Part shown: positions 48,840 through 60,914 of the stretch, piece after piece
How positions within the stretch are numbered: position 1 is the first letter of the stretch
Layout of the letters: every line of letters begins with the position of its first letter
Source of the DNA: Primulina eburnea
Taxonomy: Eukaryota; Streptophyta; Magnoliopsida; Lamiales; Gesneriaceae
Length of the DNA stretch: 64,000 nt
Direction of reading: 5' to 3'
NCBI RefSeq assembly: GCF_022965805.1
Contig: NC_133103.1
Coordinates: 26,064,687-26,128,686 of the forward strand
Position numbers and translations under genes: made by a program
Notes under the pieces: model-generated
Told to the model about the DNA's origin: nothing
Database searches by the model: none
What the model saw: the letters and a program-made list of their open reading frames with translations, nothing else

Positions 48840-51800
48840 AGATGGAGGAGTTTTCCCCGCATGATTTCGTGCATGCAGGCGAGGAGACTTATTTCCAAGG
48901 GGTGTCAGGCTTTCTTGGCCAGTGTTATTTCAGCGCCTGACGTGCCCACTCCTTCGATATCAGAAGTGCCAGTAGTCAGAGATTTCTCAGACGTCTTTCT
49001 TGATGACGTCGCAAGTCTTCCACCCGATAGGGAGGTGGAGTTTTCCATTGATCTCATGCCAGGTACAGTGCCAATCTCTAAGGCACCGTACCGACTAGCT
49101 CCGGCCGAGATGTTAGAGCTCAAGCAGCAGATTCAGGAGCTCTTGGACAAGGAATTCATTCGCCCTAGTTTCTCACCGTGGGGCGCACCAGTGCTTTTTC
49201 GTGAAGAAGAAGGACGGGAGCATGAGACTGCGCATCGATTACCGTGAGCTGAACAAGGTAACGATCAAGAATAAATACCCACTTCCTAGAATCGAAGACT
49301 TGTTTGATCAATTGCAGGGAGCCGCAGTGTTCTCTAAGATAGATCTTCGATCAGGGTATCACCAGCTGAAAGTGAAGGACGCAGACGTTTACAAAACGGC
49401 CTTCAGAACCAGATATGGGCACTACGAGTTCTTAGTAATGCCATTTGGATTGACGAATGCTCCAACAATTTTCATGGACCTCATGAACCGAGTATTTCAG
49501 CCCTACCTTGATCAGTTCGTCATCGTGTTCATTGACGACATCCTTATATACTCGAAGAGCCATGAGGAGCATGACCAACATTTGAGGACAGTTTTACAGG
49601 TTTTGCAAAGTCGCAAGTTATTTGCGAAATTCAGTAAGTGCGAATTTTGGTTGCAGAAAGTAGCATTCTTGGGGCATATAGTGTCTAGCAGCGGGATTGA
49701 AGTGGATCCAGCCAAGGTAGCAGCCGTTAAGGAATGGGTAGAGCCAAAGAATGCATCTGAGATCTGCAGCTTTTTGGGTTTAGCAGGCTACTACCGTAAG
49801 TTTATTAAGGGATTTTCGTCCATAGCAGTGCCACTCACTTCACTAACCAAGAAGAATGCTAAGTTTGTGTGGAGTGAGGAATGTCAGAAGAGCTTTGATA
49901 CTTTGAAGCAAGCTCTTACTTCGGCGCCAGTGCTAGCCATGACAACAGGGCAAGGTGAATTTGTGCTCTACACCGATGCATCTAAGCTCGGGTTGGGCGC
50001 ATTATTGATGCAGCAGGGTCGGGTCATAGCTTATGCTTGCAGGCAGTTGAAGGTGCACGAGAAGAATTACCCGACGCATGACCTTGAGTTAGCCGCCGTT
50101 GTCTTTGCATTGAAGATTTGGAGACATTACTTATACGGCGAGAAGTGTCAGATTTTCACCGATCACAAAAGTCTCAAATACTTCTTCACGCAGAAAGAGC
50201 TGAATATGAGACAAAGGCGGTGGTTAGAACTTGTGAAAGATTACGACTGCGAAATTAGCTACCATCCGGGGAAGGCTAATGTTGTCGCAGACGCTTTGAG
50301 CAGAAAAGTGGCAGTTGTTGCTCAGTTGACGGCTCAGAGACCACTTCAGTCGGAGATTCAGAGATTTGGTCTAGAGATTTATCCTGAGGGCAGAGCCCCT
50401 AGACTGTCTAATCTGATATTCAAATCTGATTTGCTAGACCGCATCCGAATAGGACAGTCTTCAGATGAACAGCTACAGAAATGGAGACTGAAAGATGAAG
50501 CCAAGGGCAATGTTCTTTACACAGTGACAGACGGCATTGTGAGATACAGAGGTAGAATGTGGGTGCCTAGTGGTGAATCGATCAGACAGGATATCTTGAC
50601 AGAGGCACACGCATCTCCGTATTCTATCCATCCGGGAGGTACCAAGATGTATAAAGACCTCCAGATATTGTATTGGTGGCCAGGGATGAAGCGAGACATC
50701 CGTAGATTCGTATCAGAATGTCTCACTTGCCAGCAAGTAAAAGCTGAACATCAGAGGTCAGCAGGATTGGTTAAGCCACTTCCCATTCCCGAGTGGAAGT
50801 GGGAGAACATTACTATGGATTTTGTGGTTGGATTACCGAGATCAGTCAGAGGATCGAACTCCATTTGGGTTATAGTAGACAGACTCACTAAGTCAGCGCA
50901 TTTTCTGCCAGTGAAGGCGACTTTCTCCATGACGCAGTATGCGGAGCTTTATATCCGGGAGATAGTCCGGTTGCATGGTTTCCCAGTCTCTATTGTGTCC
51001 GACAGGGACCCGAGGTTTACATCGTCCTTCTGGAAGAGCTTACATGCAGCTATGGGGACGAAGTTGCTTTTTAGTACAGCTTTTCACCCGCAGACAGATG
51101 GCCAGTCTGAGCGAGTGATACAGATTTTAGAAGACTTGCTAAGAGCTTGCATGATTGATTTTCAGGGAACATAGGAGTCTAGACTACCTCTAGTGGAGTT
51201 CACATACAACAACAGTTTCCAAGCATCTATTGGTATGGCTCCCTATGAGGCGTTGTATGGTCGGAAGTGCAGATCACCAGTTCATTGGGATGAAGTGGGT
51301 GAGAGATCAGATCTAGGTCCAGAGATAGTTCAACAGACTGCAGACGTGGTGGTCAAGATTCGTGAGAGAATGAAGACTGCCCAAAGTCGTCAAAAGAGTT
51401 ATGCCGATAAGAGGAGGAGAGACCTCGAATTTGCTGTTGGTGATCACGTATTCGTCAAAATAGCACCTCTGAAAGGTGTTATGAGGTTCGGAAAAAGAGG
51501 CAAACTGAGTCCGAGGTTCATTGGGCCGTTTGAGATTCTTGATAGAGTTGGGACACTAGCCTATCGTGTAGCCCTTCCGCCGAATCTGGCCGGGTTACAC
51601 AATGTGTTCCATGTCTCGATGCTAAGGAAATATTTGGCTAATCCTTCGCACATTCTGAGTTATGAGCCTTTGCAGCTTGCTCCAGATTTGTCTAATGAGG
51701 AAAGACCGACTCAAATCCTCGACAGACAGGAGCGCAGACTCCGGAAAAAAGTGACTAAGCTAGTCAAAGTTCAGTGGCTGAATCAATCAGAGGAAGAGGA

Positions 51801-51861
51801 CACTTGGGAGTCAGAGGCAGATATGAGACTTCGCTACCCGGAATTGTTCGGTAAGACTTAA
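48840..51861 (+). pseudogene. G2 pol (RT, RNase H, integrase), one shift and one stop
   Basis: RT N-terminal part 48861-49197 ([24 protein letters not shown]); an extra T near 49195-49199 shifts the frame. From 49201, 657 codons: RT with KIDLR (Asp48) and FIDDILIYS (Asp112/113), RNase H ([31 protein letters not shown]), integrase zinc finger ([14 protein letters not shown]), core [27 protein letters not shown] at 51172 replaces a conserved Trp. The same frame continues to 51861 with a chromodomain-like end (VKVQWLNQSEEE ... YPELFGKT). All catalytic residues are present, but this copy cannot make the full polyprotein unaided. Confidence 0.93.
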
Positions 51862-51882
51862 TTTCGAGGACGAAATTTATAT

Positions 51883-51897
51883 AAGTGGGGGAGGAAC
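51883..51897 (+). other. G2 polypurine tract
   Basis: AGTGGGGGAGGAAC directly before the 3' LTR. Confidence 0.85.
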
Positions 51898-54669
51898 TGT
51901 AGAACCCAATTTCGTACACGTACAACCTATGCATTTATTTAATTCGTTAAATCATTTATTTTAATTGAAAATGAGTTTAGCCATGCATAATTTATTTAAA
52001 TGCGTTATTTTAAATATAGTCATGCTTATGTGATGCACGCTAAAATACTTTTCGAGTTTCATGTTTCAGGCGTTTATCCGAGGCGGGATTGAGAAAAAGA
52101 CCCGGTGACGACTCTTGGCAATTTTAAAGATGATATTTTATTTTAAGTTGAGTTTGGGGGCATTTTAAATAATTTATTGAGTTTTAGCATTTTTAAGCCT
52201 AATTTATTTATTTAGTAATTTTAAGACTTTAAAACTTTTAAAAGTTTAACAAGTGTGCACTTTATTTTATTAGGGGATTTTATTTTAAGATGAGTATAGT
52301 TAATATTTTAACTAATTTATTATTTGTGTCAACCTTTTTAATTAGTATTTGATTAGCATGTTATTTATTTTAATTAAGCAAAATAAATTCCCTAATTAAG
52401 CACAAAACTCACGCACACATTACACACTTTTACACACACCTGTCATGCTTAAACACACACACACTCTACCAATTCTAGTTTTATTATTTTAAAAGAGAAA
52501 ACTAGGGTTCTTCATTAGCATAGCAGCCGCCCACCCCCTCTTCAAATTCCAGCAAGGTTTTCGTGAATTTTATTGCAAGAAAACGGTGCCACGTTCTACC
52601 TGGATCAACCTCGCTTCTATCTCCGCTTCGGTAACGTCGTTCGGTAACGTTTAAGATTCAAAAGGCACGTATATTCTGTTCTTTCTGCATCGATCTTGTC
52701 ATAGTATGCGTTGTGTATTTTTATGTGTTAAAACCCATGTGTGACATTCGTCATTTGAGCGGAAAATGGTTTGAATGCGTTTGAAATACTTTTTAGATCT
52801 GAAAACTCGTAACTCACTGTTCTGTTGAAAACTGAGATTTTTCTTTCGGGATTTTGAGAAAACTTTCAACTACAAAATTGTAGAACTTTTCGATGCCTTC
52901 GATCTGATATAATATTCGAGATTTTTGGATGAAAATTGAGTGAGTTATGATGTTTTTCGTGGGACTGCTCAAACTGCGTTTTCAGAAAGTTATGATATTG
53001 ATGTATTCTTGAAGTTTCAGTGTTGCAGGCTTCGTTGGGGATCGACGGGTGATCGTTGCTGCGTCTAGGTATGATTAGTATGAGGTTGGGATGTTATTTG
53101 ATACGTCGTATAGTGTCGGCACTCGAATGCGTTAGGGGTCGTAGGAAACGAATTGGTGTCATTTGCCATGCTTTGAATTGTATGTGTTGTAAGGTGAACT
53201 CATTGCTTTGGGTGTTTGTACGAATTTAGTTAATGTTATGGCATGCTAAGGTGAGTCTCGGGGTGTTGTTTCATAGTCCGTGCAACCGAGTCTAGAAAGT
53301 TGAGCGAAGCATGTACATAATTTTTGTAAGTTCGCGATTACAGTGGGTACACGGACCCGCACACGGACCCAGTCACGGGGTCCGTGCCTTTGTTTCTTCT
53401 CGGCGTCTTTTTCCAGTATCTACACAGACCCCTACACGGATGAGGGCACGGGGTCCGTGCCTTTTGGTTTCATTTAGTGTATATTTCCAGTACCTACACG
53501 GACCCTCACCCGGACCCTGACACGGGGTCCGTACCTTTGCTTTCCTTCGGTGTCTATTTCCCCCTACACGGATGTAGGTACGGGGTCCGTGTCCTTCTTT
53601 TTTGGGAAAAATAATTTAGTATGCTTCGAGGTTAGACGTCATGGTTTAGTGCAAGGATTATCAAGGTCGCGTCATGGGAAATTTTAGAATGTCCCAAGTA
53701 ATGATTGAACTCGAGAGTAAGTATGATTTATACGTTAAGTTATGCAAATTAAGTATGCAATTTCATGTTAGTATGTGCAGCAACGGCCCCAGTCGAAGTC
53801 CAACGAACCCCTCAACGCCAAGTAAGTATGTATGACGTGCAAAGAAAATATTTTAAGTTTTTGATGTATGCTAATGTCTTATGACCAAATTATGAATGGG
53901 TTTGGAAGTCGGTGAACGTGGCCGAGGACCTCTCCGCCCCGTTAAATTATGAACGGGTTAGATCGTGGTTGGAAAGCGTTAAATTATGAATGGGGACCAA
54001 CCAGCCCGTTAAATTATGAACGGGGATCTCATGTATGCGGCAGTGGATACGTCCCTGTCAGCCCAGTACTGTGGTGTGTCTGATCAGGCGTTTATTATAT
54101 GTATGGGTCACTTGCTTTGAAACATCCTCTACGAAAAATGATGAAGTCATGTATGTTTTAGTATGCTCAAGTATGCAGTTATGAATATGAAAGTTTCACG
54201 TTATGACACGTCTATATATGTATGCAAGTTCAAGTTTATTATGCAAGCTCAAGTTTCAAGTTATGTACATTCTATTTTTAAGATGCATGCGGTTTTTATT
54301 ACGTAGTACTTGTTATCCCAGTTTATACGTGTTGAGTCTTTAGACTCACTAGACTTGATCGATGCAGGTGACTATGTTGATGAGGAGACGGGAGGTGGCG
54401 ACCAAGGGGCAGGCTTGGACTGAGCGGGAGGCTAGACCCGAGGACCGCATACGCTATTTTAAGTTTTTAAGAAAATACATTTATACTCTGATTTTATGAT
54501 TGGGTTGTGAGACTTTTCGAGACAGCTTCTCTTTTAGCAAATTTTAATTGTGATGATTGATTTTAAAGATATTTTATGAATGATGAGTGACGACCGTGTG
54601 GATGTTTTTATTTAAGAAAATTTTTAATTTTTCCGCAAATGTTAAGTATGAAAAGTACGGTTCGTTACA
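51898..54669 (+). mobile_element. G2 3' LTR
   Basis: TGTAGAACCC to GTTCGTTACA, 2772 bp; a few indels against the 5' LTR. Confidence 0.94.
53349..53592. repeat. GC dyad array, GGACCC type (G2 3' LTR)
   Basis: Same four slots as in the 5' LTR; the fourth has lost its first box (a deletion near 53561). Confidence 0.88.
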
Positions 54670-54674
54670 AAGTA

Positions 54675-55095
54675 TAGTTTGGATGTTAAGAGTTTCGAAT
54701 TATGATTTATAGTATGGTTGGTTTAGATGATGTGCTGTGTTATTGTAGCGACGTTACGATTAAATTCATGATAAATTGTATATTGATCCAAATGAGGTGA
54801 GACCACTTCCATTAGAAACATATGACATAAGGCTATAACTTTTTTATTTTGAGTTTTGTTCAAATCATTGTGGAATGTAAGCCAAAAGTGCCCCGAAGTG
54901 TATTGTGTGTTTCGTTGTTCCTCCATTGAAACATGTTGGGAGATTTAGCATAACGTTTTACTCAGACCTCCAAATGACCTGAAATTTAAGAAGATTCAAG
55001 AAAAGACATAGGGCTACAACTTTTCAGTTTACCACTTTTCCAAATTATGAAGGGAAGAGGCGTTTCGGAAGCGATCTTTGAAGTGGATGTGCGCA
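54675..55095. other. Solo LTR body left of its box array
   Basis: Continuation of the solo LTR after G2; no ORF. Reading resumes from 44188 if G2 and one AAGTA are removed. Confidence 0.7.
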
Positions 55096-55187
55096 GAGTG
55101 CGCGCCCGGGCGGGTCTTGTCGGGAAAAATGTGTTTTGGCCGAAAGTTCCGCGCCCGGGCGGAAAAAGATGTCCGCCCGGGCGGCCA
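55096..55187. repeat. GC paired-box array, CCCGGG type (solo LTR)
   Basis: GCGCCCGGGCGG-like boxes with cores at 55105, 55154 and 55176; the last two are 22 nt apart. A TATA-like TTAAATAC follows at about 55228. The relative at 25647-29166 has CCGCGG-type boxes at the equivalent place. Confidence 0.85.
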
Positions 55188-56369
55188 GCGATTTTTTTAA
55201 AGTCGTGTTTTTGGAGTTTTAAGTGCTTAAATACAAGAGTTGGCTCATTTCTCTCATTCTTTCTTCACTCTTCTCGATTCTTCTCTTCAAGGGAGAGCTA
55301 GAGTTCCATTCTTTTCATTTCCTATCTTTGATTCAAGCTTGTTGTTGGTTATTTGTGGTGAGAACAAGGTTCTTGTTGGTTCTAGAAGCTAAGCTAAGCT
55401 TGTGGCTTTTTTTATTTCTTGGTTTTGGTGTTGGGAGAAGTATTGGGTTTGTGATGGTGTTGGTTTTATGGATTTAATGGTATGGGTTTGTGATTTATTG
55501 AGATGTTGATGGTACAATTTATGGTTTATTGTTGTAGTTATTCAACCAAGAGTATAGAATCAAGGTTTCTATTGGTTGTAAGTGGAATTTCATTCCTTGT
55601 GCTCACATGATATTATATGTATGGTGTTTCAATGGTTTTAATGTGCTATTCCCTTCATTTGATTCATCTATGTATTGATACACTTTGTTGTATATTATGG
55701 AGACATTTTATGTCTCAATTGTGAAAAAGGGAATACAAGAGAAAAGAGTCTTCAAAGTGTTTGATTTAATGTCAAAGAGAGAATTTAAATGATTTATTGG
55801 ATTGATAGATACATAGTCATAGATTGCATGCAATTAGTTGATCAATGACCATAGGCTTATATCCCTCAGAGTTATCGATTTATATTGATGGGATATAGGT
55901 ACAGAGATAGAGATACTATATAGATATCAATCCAACAGAGAAAAGAGGAATATCATCGTTATTGTTATTCATGCTATGGTATTTATATTTCAGAGTTGAT
56001 GGTATTTAATGTTTTCAAAGTTATGATTTTCAGAGTATGCTATGTATCCATTGCTATGTAAGAGTTCCACTTGCTGAGTTTTATAATCATTTCAGTTATT
56101 TCATGTGATGCAGATAAGAGTGACGAGCCAAGACGTTGATTGTGGGCCGGAGTCATATGCATATAGAGAAGGAAGGAGGAAGACTATTTTGATATCATTT
56201 TGGACATGATCATAAAAATGATATTTTGTATTTTGTTGTATCATTTTATTGATCATGTATATACTTTGATTATATATTGAAATGTATTTTGAATCCTTCC
56301 TCCATTTTAAGTAAAATTTTAAATTACGCTGTTATTTTATTAAAACCGATCAGATGGTGTTACACCATG

Positions 56370-56959
56370 TTTTCATTTGTTTGTTCACAATCTGTACTAT
56401 TTTCAACAACTGTATTTGTTATATCATTTGTTTTGTTGCAATGTTGAAGAACAAGATTAAGAATAAACATTTTAGTTGACGAGTGGATTTTCAGATGGAT
56501 AGATTTCCTGGAAGGATCAATCCACGTCAAACTTCTGCGTTTATTATCCTACATGGACTTCTCTTTGTTTGCATTCCTCTTGGGCGGTCAAATATGTACA
56601 GCTAAAAAATATTTGCTCCATGTAAAGATTCGGCATTTTTTCTGATGACTTTTGAAGAATGAAAAATCAAACCCAACTCATTGCATAAATTTCTGAGTTT
56701 GTGAATGTCTAGTATCGACCATTAAGTGTGTTGGATTGGTATTAATGCATCATTAGCAGATTAGGAGGGTTGCTAGAGGTCTTCCCAAGTTTACATCTGA
56801 AAGAAATATTAGTTATTTATTTTTTTATAATATTGTTCTTATTAAATTATAGAATTTGTCTCTCTTGACTGTTGAAATCTTTGAAAAAAACTCTAGATGT
56901 GATATATTTATTTAAAAGAGTTTATTTACTAATGAAATTTTTATTTCCATATTTTGTAG
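56370..56959. other. Host-like flank right of the solo LTR
   Basis: AT-rich, no supported gene; a weak exon-like stretch near 56493-56600 is too uncertain to call. Confidence 0.35.
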
Positions 56960-57283
56960 GAATTTATTCAAGGAATAAACTCTATGGCAAAGGAAGCTTA
57001 CAAATAATCAAAGATAGTTGCTGTGATCGATTGGATGAAGCAGAGATTTTAAGATGCCGCAAGAGATCAAGCATGTACATCGGTAATTTAATAAAGAGCT
57101 CAGAGCGTAACATCGAGCTAAAAGGTTGTGTGGCCAGAATTGAAGTGATGTTAAGAAAGAAGGACTTGGAGATGTGCAAGAGAAAGGCTGAACTCGAAAA
57201 GGCTAGAGAGACACTTGCTAAGTTCAACTCGAGCTCAGCCAAACTTGACTCCACATTGATTATGGGAAAAGACAGTAAAGCCG
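56960..57283 (+). CDS. Candidate host-gene exon, coiled-coil, unidentified
   Basis: 324 nt, open, bounded by TTTTGTAG and GGTATGTG splice-like sites. It reads IYSRNKLYGKGSLQIIKDSC, then a charged stretch (SSERNIELKGCVARIEVMLR, KRKAELEKARETLAKF) of heptad character, suggesting a coiled coil. Codon composition is less AT-rich than its surroundings and the frame has no repeat. I do not recognise the protein. It may be one exon of the gene whose other exon is at 43579-43668, with an intron enlarged by the solo LTR and G2. The following 180 bp is not clearly coding. Confidence 0.4.
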
Positions 57284-57454
57284 GTATGTGGTTTAACAAT
57301 AGTGTGTTTGAATTTGGATAATCCTCTAACTCAAGATCATAGCCGACTACTTTTGCGAGAGAGAGTGAAGATATTTCAAACTCTTCAAAAGTTAATTATA
57401 TGCCAGAAGTCTTCCAACAAAGAGGAAAAATTCTATCCAAAAGCCTAAGAAAAT

Positions 57455-57764
57455 GAGACGTCATTTTGTGTGTCGAAAAGGAACATGGAACGTGGATGGA
57501 CTCCCTAAGCTTCATAATGTGTTTCATGTCGAGACACTTAACTCAAACTTAATAAGCATTAATGAATTATGTGATGATGACTTTTGACAAACTACTTGTG
57601 AAGTTTAATGCTTATAATGCTTGTGTTATGACAGGTACAGAACCTGCTGATAACTGTTATCAACAGGGAGAAAAACATGCTTTCAGACACACAAATGTAA
57701 GTGTACTAGATCTGTGGCATCAAAATTTGGGTCATGCATACTTCAGGACATTGAAGAATTTAGG
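57455..57764 (+). pseudogene. Ty1/copia GAG-pre-integrase fragment
   Basis: LPKLHNVFHVETLNSNLISI ... ELCDD, then in a shifted frame LDLWHQNLGHAYFRTLKNLG, the zinc-binding segment before copia integrases. Frameshifted and cut by the LTR at 57765. Confidence 0.75.
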
Positions 57765-59996
57765 TGTAACGTACCATACTTTTAAACATACTTAAAATTT
57801 ACGAAAAAATTAAAAATTTTCTTAAATAAGAAATTATCATTCATAATGCCACATAATAAACATGATTGAACAAAAATTTGAAATTGTAAACGACTTGCAA
57901 CAAGTACTTGTTTAAAACATCATAAAGTAAATTCCTTAAAAATCAGAGTAAATGAAACAACATGCATAAAAATCTTTAAAACTAAGGCGGTCCTCGGGTA
58001 AGTCCACTGCGCAGTCCGAGCCAACTCACTGATCACCACCTCTCGTCTCCTCATACTCGTCATCACCTGTATCGATCAAATCTAGTGAGTCTAAAGACTC
58101 AACATGTATAAACTGATAATAACAAGTAATACGTAAGAAAACCACTTGCATTTTAAATTATACCATGCTTACTTAAACTTGAACGTAATTACATAGGCAT
58201 AGACGTGTCATCATATTGTAAAACTTTTCATAACATAATTGCATCATACATACTTAAACATGCGTCACATCATTTTGCGTAGATATATGTTTCAAAGCAA
58301 GTGACTCATACCTAAATGTGTCTGGTCAGACAAAACCACAATACTGGGTTGGCAGGGATGTCCACTACCACATATATAAGATCCCCAGTCATACTTTACC
58401 GGGTGGATTGGTCCCTGGTCATTCTTTACCGCTTTCCATTCCTGATCAAAACATGGTCATACTTTATTGGGGTGGAGAGGTCCTTGGCCACGTTCACCGA
58501 CTTCCAAACCCGTTCATAATTTGGTCACAAGACAATTAGTATACCTCAAAAATATGAAATATTTTTTTCGCACGACGAACATACTAATACATTCCTTATG
58601 CATGCATGCCCAAAACAAAATTTTTAAATTTTTTTTCCAAAATGCTTGGCGCTTGGGCGGTAAGATTTTACCGGGTAGTGCTTACCGCCCGAGCGGTGCC
58701 CTGCGACACTCGAAGAACAATTTTTTTAAATATTTGAGCAGTCACACAAAAATGATCATATCTCACTCGCCTCTTGTCCAAAAATTACGAATTTACTGTC
58801 AAGTCAAAGATAACAAAATGTACTACGCTTCATATGCTGAAATATTTTACAGAAAATCGACTGAAAATTCACATGATTAGAAATGATTGCAAATTTGGTT
58901 TTTTATATATAAAAAAATCGTTTGAGCATCACAGTTTGAGCAGTCACACGAAAATGATCATAACACACTCATTTCTTATCCAAAAATCACGAATTTACTT
59001 TCAAATAAAAGATATCAAAAAGTAATGCGTTTTATATGTTGAAAATATTTCCAAAAAACCAACCGAAATTTCACAGTGATCAAAATGACATCAAACTCGG
59101 TTTTGATATCTAAAATTTTGATCCAAAAGTGTTTCAAACATTTTGCTCAAATTTTTTGCGCCACATAAATGGATTTCGCGTACAATAAACAACAAAATAC
59201 TTACTACGACAAGATTGATGCAAAATTAAAATAATATGCATGGCTTTACGTCTAAACGCTCGAAGATGACGAATACCGACGCGGTGGACTGCGGGAGATG
59301 AACAGGCGACGCTTGCTACACAATTTTCACTCGAAAAACCAACGTATATCTTTAGAAATTTCGCAAGGGGGAGAGTGGCTGCTGCTGAACAATAGAACCC
59401 TAGTTTTTTCCTCTCAAAATATCATGTAAGTGTGGGTGTGTTGTGTGTGTAACATGTGTACGAGTTTAGATTAGGTGAAAATTGCTTGGTTAATTAATTA
59501 ATTAACTAATTAGGGGTTAAAAGTGCTTAATTAAATAATTAGAAATAAAAATAATACTACTCTAATTATTCAATACTACTCAAAGCTTAAATAAAATAAT
59601 TGAGTACCAAGTTTCAAGATTAAAATCTCCAAATTGGTATTTGAAAAGCTTAAAATCTCAAAATCACTTAATAAATTAACTTAGACTTTAAAATGCCTAA
59701 AATTCCAAAAAAAAAAAAACATTTACAATACTAATTTTCTTGACTTGAAATAAAATACCACATTTTCAGTAATCACCTAAATCGTCATCGGTCTCTTTTC
59801 CCGATCTCGCATCGAATATTCGCCTGAAATATAAAACTAAAGAAAACATTTTAACATGCATCAAATAAACATATGATAATTTAAAATAATGCAAATCATT
59901 AATCGTGCAATGCTAAAATCATTTTTAAATTAGATAAATAATTTAGCAATTTAAATAAATGCATAGGTTTTACGTGTACTGATTTTGGGCTCTACA
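57765..59996 (-). mobile_element. 3' LTR of a minus-strand gypsy element (G2 LTR family)
   Basis: Minus strand TGTAGAGCCC (59996) to GTACGTTACA (57765), 2232 bp. Aligns with the G2 LTR at both ends (TGTAGAACCC..., GTGAGTCTAAAGACTCAACA, TAAATTATGAACGGG-like words near 58400-58530). Box array of a different type. Confidence 0.88.
58646..58699. repeat. GC paired boxes, CTCGGG-like type
   Basis: GGCGCTTGGGCGG ... CCGCCCGAGCGG with an extra internal TACCGGGTAGTGCTTA; only one slot. It stands in an LTR whose relative G2 has the GGACCC type. Confidence 0.7.
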
Positions 59997-59998
59997 GT

Positions 59999-60008
59999 TC
60001 CTCCCCCA
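59999..60008 (-). other. Polypurine tract of the minus-strand gypsy
   Basis: TCCTCCCCCA, reverse complement of a purine tract, beside the LTR edge; mirrors the G2 PPT. Confidence 0.75.
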
Positions 60009-60470
60009 ATTAAATAAATTTCGTCCTCAAAATTAAATCTTACCAAACAGCTCCGGGTAGTGATTCTTCATATCTGACTCGGCCTCCCAAGTGGCCTCCT
60101 TCACTGATTGATTCAGCCACCGGAGTTTGACCAACTTGGTCACTTTGTTCTGGAGTATCCGCTCCTGCTTGTCTGTCAAAGATTTGGACAGGTCTTTCCT
60201 CATACGACAGATCTGGAGCCAACTACAACGGCACAAAACTCAAGACATGCAAAGAATTTGCTATATACTTCCTCAGCATCGAGACGTGGAATACATCGTG
60301 TACTCCAGCCAAATTCGGCGGTAGGGCTACATGATAAGCTAGTGTTCCAACTCTGTCAAGAATTTCAACGGTCCAATGAATCTCGAACTCAGCTTGCCTC
60401 TCTTCCCAAACATCATAACACCCGGAGACTGCTGTTGATTAAAGTTTTTAAGGCCGAAAGATGACAAAAC
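60009..60470 (-). pseudogene. Gypsy pol C-terminal fragment
   Basis: On the minus strand: chromodomain-like KVTKLVKLRWLNQSVKEATW and ESDMKNHYPELFGKI, preceded in shifted frames by integrase C-terminal material to about 60470. Close to G2's end. Truncated on the right. Confidence 0.8.
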
Positions 60471-60914
60471 ACATCCACACCATTTTTTTTAGCACACCCG
60501 CGCTCGACGCTAAAAAATTATTATATGATACAATGCCTAGAGTATCAGCGCTTCGAAGTTTTAATTTTAGATTGTAGGCCTTCGAAATCGGCCTTTTTAT
60601 TTAAATGTTTTTTTTGCATGAATCATACTTTTGGTAGGAAACTCAAAATTCGATGAAGCCAACTATTACGAAAACCTCATGACGTAGTCTTTTCATCTAT
60701 ATCAAAATCTCCAAACTTTTCATTTTTGAAAATTTTATAGAAAACCCTCATTCGATTTGTATACGTGTCAAAACTTTTTAATTGCCTATTATATACTTTA
60801 TTTATATCTGAAATCTATAAAATTTATTGGATCCATTCATTGATTGATTTCATGATTGAGCCTATATTTTTTCCTATATCTGCAAACATCTTATAATCTT
60901 GTGCAATTATAGGA
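60471..60914. other. Unassigned junction region
   Basis: Includes a short GC patch at 60492-60511 and AT-rich sequence. It probably holds the leader of the element that follows; no PBS recognised. Confidence 0.4.

Larger units (their letters stand above)
44189..54669 (+). mobile_element. Gypsy element G2 (Tekay-like chromovirus), complete, 10.5 kb
   Basis: 5' LTR 44189-46980, PBS, gag, protease, pol, PPT, 3' LTR 51898-54669. Target duplication AAGTA at 44184-44188 and 54670-54674 is perfect. The LTRs are nearly identical by eye, so this is a recent insertion. RT, RNase H and integrase motifs are intact in sequence, but gag and pol each carry stops or frameshifts. Confidence 0.96.
44114..56364 (+). 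mobile_element. Solo LTR with target duplication CCATG, containing G2
   Basis: TGTAATATCC at 44114, GTGTTACA end at 56364; CCATG at 44109-44113 and 56365-56369. Own sequence 44114-44188 plus 54675-56364, about 1.77 kb. No PBS or PPT at either edge, so it is solo. Same family as 25647-29166. Confidence 0.92.

Noticed and set aside
55047..55477. Two overlapping plus ORFs of 84 codons
   Set aside because: Within the solo LTR over its array and leader; no conservation visible.
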